A stretch of 13,604 nucleotides of DNA from Dehalococcoidia bacterium (GTDB taxonomy: Bacteria > Chloroflexota > Dehalococcoidia > GIF9 > AB-539-J10): the NCBI GenBank assembly GCA_029857995.1, contig JAOUFZ010000021.1:1-13604 (forward strand), written 5' to 3'. Below the pieces are notes generated by a model. The model did not search any database. It was not told the DNA's origin and saw only the letters and a list, made by a program, of their open reading frames with translations. Shown here one piece after another: positions 1-7,155 of this stretch (position 1 is the stretch's first letter; every line of letters starts with the position of its first letter). The position numbers were made by a program, and so were the translations under genes.

Positions 1-51
1 CACACCTATCAGTTTACGCAGTTCATCTGTAATCAAACTACCATTAGCCAT
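1..51 (-). CDS. Start of a probable MaoC-like (FAS1-type) dehydratase, partial
   Basis: Only the first 17 codons are inside the window; the gene runs off the left edge. An ATG at 51-49 is preceded by a GGGAGG Shine-Dalgarno site at about 60-65. The peptide begins MANGSLITDELRKLIG. The pattern Ser-Leu-Ile-Thr-Asp-Glu-Leu-Arg-x-Leu-Ile-Gly resembles the N-terminus of MaoC-like proteins with a FAS1-type dehydratase N-terminal domain, which hydrate enoyl-CoA or dehydrate 3-hydroxyacyl-CoA. It lies 26 bases after the thiolase stop on the same strand, so it is probably the third gene of that operon, and a hydratase next to a thiolase makes metabolic sense. The start is well supported. The family call rests on 17 residues and is tentative. 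Confidence 0.5.
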   Translation of the reverse strand, partial: MANGSLITDELRKLIGV

Positions 52-77
52 GGCTAGCCTCCCAGATTCAGTTTCTT

Positions 78-1280
78 CTACGATCCTACGATAGCAATAC
101 TAACGATGTTCATGGGTGGAAAACCGCCCAGATTGTGGGTTAGCCCCAGCTTGGGATTCTTGATCTGCCGTTCCGGTAGCTGGACTTTGCCTTGCAGTTG
201 TTTGTACATCTCGTATATCATCCTGAGACCAGAGGCCCCAATAGGATGCCCGAAGCATTTCAATCCACCATCAGGCTGCACAGGCTGCGGGCCATCATGA
301 TTAAAACGGCCAGCCTCGATGTCTTCCTTGACTTTTCCCCTGGGACTGAACTGCAAATCTTCCATGGTCACTGCCTCAGTTATGGAGAAGCAGTCGTGCA
401 CCTCAGCCATACTTATCTCTTCACGCGGATTCTTTACCCCGGCTTCCTTATAAGCTAGCTTGCCAGCACGGTAAGTGGTCTCAACATGAGCTCCATCCCA
501 TTTGGTATACATTAATTCCTCGCCCGAACTTAAAGCGACCTGTAATGCCTTAACATGTATGGGATCTGGCCGAAACTTCTTGGCCATGTCAGCTCTGGTT
601 ACGATTGCAGCCGCTGCACCATCACTGACCCCGCAGCAATCAAAAAGCCCCAATGGCCAGGCGATGATAGGCGCATTTATTATCTGTTCCTCAGTCACTT
701 CGCGGCGCAAATGCGCCTTCGGGTTTCGGGCTCCGTTATAATGGCTTTTGACTGACACTTTAGCCAGCATTCTCTTGCCTTCCTCCGGCTTGAGACCATA
801 TACAGCAAAGTATCTAGTCGCCAGCATGGCAAAAGCTCCAGGAGCGGTCAATTTGGGCATAATCAGTGCATTTTTTGTCCCCATAAGACTAGGGCCGCCG
901 GGAAGCCCACCATATCCCGTATCTTTGAGCTTTTCTACACCCAGAGCCAAGGCGATATCATAAGCTCCTGAAGCTACACCGTAACAGGCCCCCCTGAAAG
1001 CTTCTGTGGCAGTGGCACAAAAATTTTCCACCCTAGTGACCGGAATAAAGGGCAACTTCAATGCTAAAGCCAAAGACGTAGCCCCTTTTCCGACACTTTG
1101 TTCCTCAAAGTGCACGCCAAACCAGGCTGAGTTGATGTCCTTCTTTTCTATGCCCGCGTCCTCGATACATTCCTTGAAAGCATCCACCATGAGATCCTCG
1201 GCACTCTTATCCCATAGCTCTCCGAACTTGGTGCAACCCATCCCTATAATAGCAACTTTGTCTTTAATACCTTCTGCCAT
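78..1280 (-). CDS. SCP2-type thiolase (acetyl-CoA acetyltransferase family)
   Basis: This 400-residue protein is full length for the non-decarboxylating SCP2/archaeal-type thiolases, which cleave 3-ketoacyl-CoA with CoA or run the reverse condensation in the cytoplasm. The nucleophile is Cys88 in VENFCATATEA. Other active-site motifs follow in order: HDCF at about 295-298, GHPIGASG at about 344-351 with His345, and HNLGG at about 382-386. That last motif takes the place of the CxG segment of classical thiolases, as is typical of this branch. The ATG at 1280 has a GGAGG site eight bases upstream. It lies 39 bases downstream of the HMGCS-like/DUF35 fusion. In archaea, thiolase, HMG-CoA synthase and a DUF35 protein form one complex, and in anaerobic toluene degradation thiolase BbsB works with the DUF35-like BbsA. 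A physical complex with the neighbouring fusion is therefore likely (inference). All catalytic residues appear intact; the chain-length substrate is unknown. Confidence 0.9.
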   Translation of the reverse strand: MAEGIKDKVAIIGMGCTKFGELWDKSAEDLMVDAFKECIEDAGIEKKDINSAWFGVHFEEQSVGKGATSLALALKLPFIPVTRVENFCATATEAFRGACYGVASGAYDIALALGVEKLKDTGYGGLPGGPSLMGTKNALIMPKLTAPGAFAMLATRYFAVYGLKPEEGKRMLAKVSVKSHYNGARNPKAHLRREVTEEQIINAPIIAWPLGLFDCCGVSDGAAAAIVTRADMAKKFRPDPIHVKALQVALSSGEELMYTKWDGAHVETTYRAGKLAYKEAGVKNPREEISMAEVHDCFSITEAVTMEDLQFSPRGKVKEDIEAGRFNHDGPQPVQPDGGLKCFGHPIGASGLRMIYEMYKQLQGKVQLPERQIKNPKLGLTHNLGGFPPMNIVSIAIVGS

Positions 1281-1319
1281 TTTTGCTCCCTCCGTAAATT
1301 TTGTTATCGTTTACCGCAG

Positions 1320-2762
1320 TCAGGCACGTATAGGCGCTGCCTTCCACGAATAACCGTGAACACCGCTTGACTCATCAACATATCGTCTGCGGAAGGTCAT
1401 CTCTACCGGCATGCCTACTTTAACCGAATCCAGGTCACAATCCGAAAAATCAAACCAGAACCTGCCGCCACCATCAAAATCCACGAGGCCATATATTGAA
1501 GGTGGGTCAATACTGGCGGCTAGATTATCACCGGTATAAGTAAAGACGACGCCTTTTTTATCCGAAAAGCGATAATCTTCCATCTGGTCAATCGCTCCGC
1601 AGTCAGGATTTACACATACTCTCTGATAGGGATATTGCGGCGTGCCGCATTTTTTACACTTCGAGCCACAAAGAGACAGAATTACTTTCCTCTCCCTGAA
1701 CAACGCCGACATCGGTGTCTTAATGCTTATCTCGCCACGCATACCTAAATCCATCGGTGCCAAATTTCTGAAGGCAAGGTATTTTTCATAGCTGGCAAGA
1801 TCCTTTTTGGATGCGATGTGTTTCTTTACCGCCCTCTTATTACCCACATCCTTTATCTTCTCAGTGACCTGGAAAAACATTGCGTCACCGCCGTTTCCAA
1901 AGCTGGCGATCAGTATTCTGTCGCCGGGCTTGGCATCTTCCAATGCTGCTACCAACATCATTAAAGGTGAAGCTGAGCCAGTATCACCCACTGTGCTAAG
2001 CAACGTATCCTGAAGCTGAGCAGGGTCGGCACCTAACCTCTTGGCTATGGCCCCGTGCTCTCGCGCATACAGACCTGGATACACGATCTTAGCAAAGTCC
2101 TTGATATTCAGCTTGTATTTCTTCAGTAGTCCGGAAATCACCTCCGCGATGAATTGACTATAGCCAGAATCGCGAATGAATCTATCTTCCCAGGCATGTT
2201 CAAATTTCTCTCCACTTGCTCTCCATCGGTCCGGGAAATCGTAGGAAACGGAATACGCACCCTCAAAAGTGGCAATCACATCACCATTGCCAACAAAAAG
2301 CGATGCAGCGCCATCACCATAGAGAGACTCTTGAGGACTGCCCGGTTTGCTCAACCGACAATCAGAAGCACAGACGACAATATTGCTTGACGTCTCTCCC
2401 TTTACTGTATCAAGGGCGGAAAGCAGTGCAGTGGTCCCTGATTTCGCGGAGCCGATGAAATCGGCAGTCCTTATACTCGACTGCAAATCAAGAGCGGTAG
2501 CTACAAGAGCTGAATTCTGCCTCACCATATAAGGCTGACTGGTGGTGGCCAGATACAGGCCATCAACCATCTCCCGTTTTACACCACTCAAACAATCGAT
2601 CCCTGCGGCTACCGCCATGGTGAGAGCATCTTCGTCATGATTAGCAACTGCATTCTCACCGGGCGCCGGGAACGACCCCAAAAACGCAATAGCCATAAAC
2701 AGAGTATTGTGATTCATTCGATACCGCGGGATATAAGCTCCATAAGACTTTATGCCGACCAT
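1320..2762 (-). CDS. HMG-CoA-synthase-like protein fused to DUF35 Zn-ribbon/OB-fold, catalytic triad lost
   Basis: This is a 480-residue two-domain protein. Residues 1-300 have the thiolase fold of archaeal-type HMG-CoA synthases: GAYIPRYR near the N-terminus, DEDALTMAV at 43-51, and KPGDRILIASFGNGG at 278-292. Residues 350-480 are a DUF35 module with an intact zinc ribbon (Cys369, Cys372, Cys383, Cys388) followed by an OB-fold, the acyl-CoA-binding scaffold of thiolase complexes. By my alignment with archaeal HMG-CoA synthase, the nucleophilic Cys is Ala106 (DFIGSAKSGT), the FHQPN His is replaced near Pro229, and the Asn of GNT is Asp260 (VGDTGSAS). It therefore should not catalyse classical HMG-CoA synthesis and may act as a partner of the adjacent thiolase. 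I chose the ATG at 2762 because AGGAGG lies seven bases upstream and a promoter ends about 30 bases upstream. An in-frame ATG at 2828 overlaps the -35 box and would add an unconvincing 22-residue extension. Confidence 0.82.
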   Translation of the reverse strand: MVGIKSYGAYIPRYRMNHNTLFMAIAFLGSFPAPGENAVANHDEDALTMAVAAGIDCLSGVKREMVDGLYLATTSQPYMVRQNSALVATALDLQSSIRTADFIGSAKSGTTALLSALDTVKGETSSNIVVCASDCRLSKPGSPQESLYGDGAASLFVGNGDVIATFEGAYSVSYDFPDRWRASGEKFEHAWEDRFIRDSGYSQFIAEVISGLLKKYKLNIKDFAKIVYPGLYAREHGAIAKRLGADPAQLQDTLLSTVGDTGSASPLMMLVAALEDAKPGDRILIASFGNGGDAMFFQVTEKIKDVGNKRAVKKHIASKKDLASYEKYLAFRNLAPMDLGMRGEISIKTPMSALFRERKVILSLCGSKCKKCGTPQYPYQRVCVNPDCGAIDQMEDYRFSDKKGVVFTYTGDNLAASIDPPSIYGLVDFDGGGRFWFDFSDCDLDSVKVGMPVEMTFRRRYVDESSGVHGYSWKAAPIRA

Positions 2763-2799
2763 TGATTGACCTCCTGACGCAAGCTTTTGGGAACAAGAG

Positions 2800-2828
2800 A
2801 CTATGGCATAAAAAGTGCATGATGTCAA
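2800..2828 (-). promoter_or_regulatory. Sigma70-type promoter of the HMGCS-like/thiolase operon
   Basis: Read on the minus strand, a perfect -35 box TTGACA (2828-2823) is followed after 17 bases by CATAGT (2805-2800), which matches four of six -10 consensus positions. Transcription would begin near 2793 and give a leader of about 30 bases that carries the AGGAGG site for the start at 2762. It also argues against a start at 2828. Confidence 0.65.
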
Positions 2829-2837
2829 ACCTTGACA
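2823..2837. promoter_or_regulatory. Palindromic operator candidate overlapping the -35 box
   Basis: A perfect inverted repeat, TGTCAA-ACC-TTGACA, has six-base arms and a three-base spacer. Its left arm is the leftward promoter's -35 box. Its right arm is a rightward-facing TTGACA for which I see no good -10. The octamer AACCTTGA also occurs twice in direct orientation (2828-2835 and 2837-2844), nine bases apart. This arrangement fits a regulator controlling one or both divergent operons, but no regulator gene lies next to it. The repeat is seen directly; its function is inferred. Confidence 0.45.
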
Positions 2838-2948
2838 ACCTTGAAAATAATCCCGTACTGAGATGTTTTGTCAGTTAACGCCTTCGGTGAATTTCGCCGT
2901 TTAACTATCCTCATCAAAACACCGATAAAACAACATCCTCTTGCCAAC

Positions 2949-2977
2949 TTGACGGGTCTTTGCCAGAATTGTACCGT
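2949..2977 (+). promoter_or_regulatory. Weak candidate promoter for the acyl-CoA synthetase operon
   Basis: TTGACG (2949-2954) is followed after 17 bases by TACCGT (2972-2977), matching five of six and three of six consensus positions. It would leave a leader of about 80 bases before the ATG at 3067. It is the best rightward candidate I found in the gap, but weak; the operon may need an activator or another sigma factor. Confidence 0.3.
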
Positions 2978-3066
2978 CGACTCAATGGTAATTTGGGCCG
3001 AACCGCGCTCATGGTCCAATACTTCAGCAAACAGTAAACAGAACACTAGATTGAAGGGGATGTATT

Positions 3067-4665
3067 ATGAACATTGGCAGCGGCATAGAGGATAACGTCA
3101 AAAGGTTCGGTGAATATGAAGTCCTTTATTTCGAAGGGAAATGGTACACAAATGTTGAGACAAATCATAACGCCAACCTATTAGGGAATGCACTCAAAGG
3201 CATCGGTATAAACAAAGGAGACCGGGTGGCCATACAAATGCCTAACAGTCCAGAGCTGCTTTCTGCTTTTCCCGCCATATACAAGATTGGCGCTGTTGTC
3301 GTCCCTTTGAGTCCCTTGCTGCGGCCTGATCAGGCTGCATATGTATATCGTGACTGCGGAGCCAAGGCTGTTCTCACCAGCTCAGACTTCGTGGGCCGTG
3401 TATTGGAGGCGCAAAAGCAAACTCCCAACTTGCAACATGTAGTCCTCACGGACCGCGATGACGTTCCTGGAACTATTTCATATCGTGATATTATGTCAAC
3501 TAATTCTGGTGAACTGAACATTGAACAGACTGATAACAATGATGTTGCCGCTCTAATATACACTGCCGGCACCACAGGACCGCCTAAGGGTGTGATGCAC
3601 ACACATTACTCACTTTATATCAACGCCTTGTTTTTCTACGAATATGTCCTGGTTCATCGCTCCGTGACTCTGCAATTACATAGCCGCATGCTTAATCCCA
3701 AGACACTCCAATTCAGCGAGGTCAGTCAGAGAGTTTCCGGTGTAAATCGAGCAATGGTCAGCCTGGGAGTGCTTCCTCTATCACACTCCTTTGGTATCGC
3801 CTTCAGTAACACTAGTAACTTCGTAGGCGGAAAAGCAATCTTGCTACGGTGGTGGAACGTCGAAGAGGCGCTGAAAGCCATTCAGAGATTCCGGGTTACC
3901 CAAATGGCAGCAGTGCCCACCATGTACATCCAGCTGCTAGAATTTCCTGAGCTGGACAAGTACGATTTGAGTTCGCTTGAGGACTGCCAGTGTGGGGCGG
4001 CACCGCTGCCCGTGGAAGTAGCCTTAAGGTGGAAAGAAAAGGTGGGGGTGGATATTCGAGAGGGGTGGGGCCTTACCGAATCAGGAGCCACTACTACAGG
4101 GCAGCCAGGCGACCTTCCACCCAAGTATGGCTCCATTGGCAAGTGCCTGCTGAAATGCAACACCATAAAAGTTTTCGACGAAAAAGGTCAGGAGCTTCCA
4201 GCGGGTCAGCAAGGCGAGATAGTAGTCAAGGGGCCTACACTGATGAAAGGCTACTGGAACCTGCCCGAAGAAACGGCCAAAACTATCAAAGACGGCTGGC
4301 TTTATACCGGCGATATAGGTTACATGGACGAGGACGGCTACTTCTACATCACCGGCCGCAAGAAGGATATCATTATCAGAGGTGGAGAGAACGTATCACC
4401 GGTGGAAGTTGAAGAGGTTCTTATGCAACATCCAGCCGTGGCAGAAGCGGGAGTTGTGGGCATCCCAGATGCTGTATATGGGGAAGAGATAAAGGCTTTC
4501 GTCGTCATAAAGCCGGATAGATGTGTGAACGAAGAGGAACTAATTGCCTTTTGCAAAGACCGCCTGCCCACGTTCAAACGGCCAAAGAAGGTGAGATTTA
4601 TGAAATCCTTGCCCAAGAATCTTTTGGGCAAGGTACTAAGAGCCGAATTACGCAAACTCGGCTAA
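3067..4665 (+). CDS. AMP-forming acyl-CoA synthetase (ANL superfamily)
   Basis: This cytoplasmic 532-residue enzyme should activate a carboxylic acid to its acyl-CoA through an acyl-adenylate, using ATP and CoA. The family motifs are complete: phosphate loop YTAGTTGPPKG (165-175), GWGLTES (333-339), the ATP-ribose aspartate in YTGD (Asp416), the hinge region GRKKDIIIRGGEN, and the C-terminal catalytic lysine in KNLLGK (Lys522). About 40 residues (roughly 190-232) lie between the phosphate loop and the LPLSHSFG motif, more than in compact relatives, so an acyl-pocket insertion or divergent lid is possible. The ATG at 3067 follows an AAGGGG site. It is first in a four-gene rightward operon whose other products form a flavin/iron-sulfur oxidoreductase. 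That suggests it activates that enzyme's product or substrate and feeds the divergent thiolase operon (inference). Fatty acid, aryl acid or other specificity cannot be told from motifs alone. Confidence 0.9.
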   Translation: MNIGSGIEDNVKRFGEYEVLYFEGKWYTNVETNHNANLLGNALKGIGINKGDRVAIQMPNSPELLSAFPAIYKIGAVVVPLSPLLRPDQAAYVYRDCGAKAVLTSSDFVGRVLEAQKQTPNLQHVVLTDRDDVPGTISYRDIMSTNSGELNIEQTDNNDVAALIYTAGTTGPPKGVMHTHYSLYINALFFYEYVLVHRSVTLQLHSRMLNPKTLQFSEVSQRVSGVNRAMVSLGVLPLSHSFGIAFSNTSNFVGGKAILLRWWNVEEALKAIQRFRVTQMAAVPTMYIQLLEFPELDKYDLSSLEDCQCGAAPLPVEVALRWKEKVGVDIREGWGLTESGATTTGQPGDLPPKYGSIGKCLLKCNTIKVFDEKGQELPAGQQGEIVVKGPTLMKGYWNLPEETAKTIKDGWLYTGDIGYMDEDGYFYITGRKKDIIIRGGENVSPVEVEEVLMQHPAVAEAGVVGIPDAVYGEEIKAFVVIKPDRCVNEEELIAFCKDRLPTFKRPKKVRFMKSLPKNLLGKVLRAELRKLG

Positions 4666-4701
4666 TCTTGAGTAGCCTGATAAAGAACCGAAGGGAGGGA
4701 C

Positions 4702-5760
4702 ATGCCATTGCCTGAATTGAAATTTGACAAGACAAAATGCGCCAAGTGCAAAGTTATTAGTTGCCTCGTTAAATGCCAGTATATGGATTTTAAGGACAAA
4801 GACAAGGCGAAGAAGGAATGGCACAAGCTAATCAACGGTGAGGATTCCTCTGTGCTGGAGGCATGCACCACATGTTATGCCTGTGAGGAATACTGCCCCT
4901 ATGGGAACCATCCGTTTTACTTAATTGTCGAGCGGCAAGAAGAAAAGGGGATACTGCCAGCGCCGCGGCCAACCATCACAATGTGGATTAACCAGTGCCA
5001 GCCAGTAGGCAGATTCCTGGTGGGCAAAATTGAGGAAAGGGCATTATCGTACTGTTTTCTGCCCCAATTTAACACACTCGTCAAGGGTAAGCTCTTCGAC
5101 GGCATTGCCTTATCTGTAATCTTCGGGCAGGAGTTCTTTTGCAATGCTGTTTACCTTCATTACGCGAAAGCATCAGTGATAAAGGACAGACTACCCAAGA
5201 TAGTAGAGAATATCAAGAATCAGGGAATCAAAGAGCTTGTATGTCTCCATGACGAATGTTATGGCACCTTCACATCGCTGGCACCTGCTTACGGTATAGA
5301 TATGCCATTCAAACCCATCCATTACTACGAGTACCTGTATGGCAGGCTGAAGGAACTCAAGGACCTCATAAAACCGCTCAATATTAAGGCTGCCTACCAG
5401 AGAAACTGCTCAGCCCGGCTTTGTCCGGAGACAGACCACTATGTGGACGATATATTCGGCTTGCTTGGGGTAGAGCGCGTTAAGCGGAAGTATGACAGGG
5501 AAAATGCTCTGTGCTGCGCTGAGATTTTCAGGATGGCGAAGGGGCCAGCGCTGGCCGACGATGTCCAGAAGCGGAATATAGACGATATGGTGAAGTTCGG
5601 AGCCGAATACTGCATTTTTAATTGCCCTGCTTGCTGGGACTCATTAGCCCATAGGGTTGTCAAGCAGGGCATAAAGCCAATACACATGATTGACCTGTGC
5701 AAACTCGCTATAGGGGAAGAACAAGCCTTGAGGCTGCCTGAGCTAGCCGCGGAGGTGTAA
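4702..5760 (+). CDS. Ferredoxin-domain/CCG iron-sulfur protein (HdrD/GlcF-related), atypical
   Basis: This 352-residue protein probably carries electrons from the neighbouring flavoprotein. The N-terminus has two cluster motifs. The first is atypical: Cys13, Cys16, Cys21, Cys25, with four residues instead of two in the middle gap. The second is canonical: Cys55, Cys58, Cys61, Cys65-Pro. The C-terminal half has one clear CCG-type motif as in HdrB/HdrD: Cys236 (and Cys241), the pair Cys271-Cys272, then Cys308-x2-Cys311. The usual glycine after the pair is Ala273. The preceding CCG repeat is degenerate, with only scattered cysteines (147, 181, 186). The ATG at 4702 lies only about three bases after GGGAGG; a TTG at 4708 would be better spaced, so the start could be two codons later. 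It sits 36 bases after the CoA synthetase and three bases before the flavoprotein, so all are probably co-transcribed. I assign no specific name. Confidence 0.8.
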   Translation: MPLPELKFDKTKCAKCKVISCLVKCQYMDFKDKDKAKKEWHKLINGEDSSVLEACTTCYACEEYCPYGNHPFYLIVERQEEKGILPAPRPTITMWINQCQPVGRFLVGKIEERALSYCFLPQFNTLVKGKLFDGIALSVIFGQEFFCNAVYLHYAKASVIKDRLPKIVENIKNQGIKELVCLHDECYGTFTSLAPAYGIDMPFKPIHYYEYLYGRLKELKDLIKPLNIKAAYQRNCSARLCPETDHYVDDIFGLLGVERVKRKYDRENALCCAEIFRMAKGPALADDVQKRNIDDMVKFGAEYCIFNCPACWDSLAHRVVKQGIKPIHMIDLCKLAIGEEQALRLPELAAEV

Positions 5761-5763
5761 ATT

Positions 5764-7155
5764 ATGACGACCACCAGTGCTTTATACGATTCGTTGGTCA
5801 AAATAGTCGGTAAGGATTTCGTCTCCGACCAGAAAGAAGAGCGTTATTTCTATGCCAGGGACGGCGGGCTTATGCCCCCGCACGAACCAGACTTTGTGGT
5901 AATGCCCAAAACAACTGAAGAGGTGCAGGAGATAGTAAAGCTGGCAAACAAAGAGAAGGTGCCACTAGTTCCCAAGGGGGCAGGTCTGGCATTGACCGGT
6001 CTGGTTATACCTCAACGAGGCGGCATTGTGCTGGATATGAAGCGGATGGACAGAATTTTGGAGGTAAATGAGAAAGCCAGATATGTTGTCGTTGAAGCCG
6101 GTGTTACCCAGGGTGTATTGAAAAGTTATCTGCAAAAACACCACCCTCACTTACGGCACAGCATACCTGACTCTCCGCCGGTAGCAACGATAGTTGCTAA
6201 TGCTGTAATACACGGGCAGGGGCGTCTGTCGCAGCAGCACGGCTTCAACTCCGACATGGTCTCTGGCCTGGAAGTTGTCCTGCCCACGGGAGAACTCTGC
6301 CGCATCGGTTCGTGTTCGGTGTCTTCATACTGGTTCTCAAAGGGGCCTCCACTGCCGGATTTATCCGGACTCTTTCTGGGCTGGTTTGGCACTACTGGCA
6401 TAATCACCCGGCTGGGGCTGAAGCTTTATCCATGTAAGAAGATGAGAGATGTCATGGTATTCCTGACAGATAAGGCTGAGCTAGTTCCAGATATATTGCT
6501 CAAACTCAGCCACACTGAGATGATTGAAGATGTGGTGGTCTCGGCTGCGCCATTGCCTTTGAGATTCAAGGGGACTTTCTGGATAATGGCTTACATAACT
6601 GGCGATTCAGATGAGGAGCTTGAGTTTAAGCGCAAGATGGTGTGGGATGCCCTCTGGAAATATTTTGAAAGCCGGGATTTGGGCTTTTTGAGTGTTTCGC
6701 CAGACATGAAAGCACCACTGATGTCAATGCCTTCCAAAGATACATCCAGATTTGCCGATGTTTCCAAAGGAGGCGGATTCCAATATGCCGGGCCCATTAC
6801 CCCCATCGAGAAATTCCCAGCTTTCATCAAGAAACTGGAGGAGGTGGCCGCAAAATATAATGTCTTCTATGCATCCACCACACGGCTTATCGGCGCCGGG
6901 CATTGCATGATGTTCTCCTTTTCATTTTCCTTTAATAGAGCTAATGCCGATGAGATGGCAAGAGCTAAGAAGGCTTTATATGAATGCAGCAAATTCGCCC
7001 TGGAGGAAGGAGGCGTGCTCTGGAAGGCAGACATCTACGAACAGAAACTGATGATGGACAAGATGGACCCGAATACGCTTGTCCTTATGAAGAAGATAAA
7101 ACAACTCCTGGACCCCAATGGAATCATGAACCCGGGAAATTGGGAGGCGAAATAA
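5764..7155 (+). CDS. VAO/GlcD-type FAD-dependent oxidoreductase
   Basis: This is a 463-residue flavoprotein. The PCMH-type FAD-binding domain spans about residues 38-225, with VPKGAGLALTG where most GlcD proteins have a PRGxGT-like loop. The C-terminal cap domain ends in LLDPNGIMNPG, a family signature. The stretch ANAVIHGQG followed by GLEVVLPTGEL, and the late FNRANADEMARA region, look closer to vanillyl-alcohol oxidase/4-cresol dehydrogenase-type enzymes than to standard glycolate or D-lactate dehydrogenase subunits (my reading, not a search). The family oxidises hydroxy acids, alkylphenols or hydroxybenzylic alcohols. The ATG at 5764 has GGAGGTG upstream. Its stop overlaps the next gene's start by one base (TAATG), so it should be made together with the GlcF-like protein downstream. 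Electrons probably pass to the two CCG proteins rather than to oxygen or a cytochrome. The substrate is unknown. Confidence 0.85.
   Translation: MTTTSALYDSLVKIVGKDFVSDQKEERYFYARDGGLMPPHEPDFVVMPKTTEEVQEIVKLANKEKVPLVPKGAGLALTGLVIPQRGGIVLDMKRMDRILEVNEKARYVVVEAGVTQGVLKSYLQKHHPHLRHSIPDSPPVATIVANAVIHGQGRLSQQHGFNSDMVSGLEVVLPTGELCRIGSCSVSSYWFSKGPPLPDLSGLFLGWFGTTGIITRLGLKLYPCKKMRDVMVFLTDKAELVPDILLKLSHTEMIEDVVVSAAPLPLRFKGTFWIMAYITGDSDEELEFKRKMVWDALWKYFESRDLGFLSVSPDMKAPLMSMPSKDTSRFADVSKGGGFQYAGPITPIEKFPAFIKKLEEVAAKYNVFYASTTRLIGAGHCMMFSFSFSFNRANADEMARAKKALYECSKFALEEGGVLWKADIYEQKLMMDKMDPNTLVLMKKIKQLLDPNGIMNPGNWEAK

Larger units (their letters stand above)
2763..3066. other. Divergent intergenic region between two catabolic operons
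   Basis: This gap of about 300 bases separates the leftward HMGCS/thiolase operon from the rightward acyl-CoA-synthetase operon. It holds a good leftward promoter, a palindrome across its -35 box, a direct repeat, and a weak candidate rightward promoter, each listed separately. Short reading frames exist on both strands (for example 2825-3046 leftward and 2868-3095 rightward), but they lack convincing ribosome sites and recognisable motifs, so I do not call genes. I saw no hairpin resembling a riboswitch. Confidence 0.6.

Noticed and set aside
2763..2828. N-terminal extension of the HMGCS-like protein starting at 2828
   Set aside because: That ATG overlaps the -35 box, has no good ribosome site, and the extra residues do not resemble the family; the start at 2762 has AGGAGG.
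2825..3046. A 73-codon leftward frame in the divergent gap
   Set aside because: No recognisable motif or convincing ribosome site; it overlaps the regulatory palindrome.
6984..7154. Upstream extension of the GlcF-like protein
   Set aside because: It overlaps the end of the flavoprotein in another frame and has no family similarity; TAATG coupling and GGAGG support 7155.
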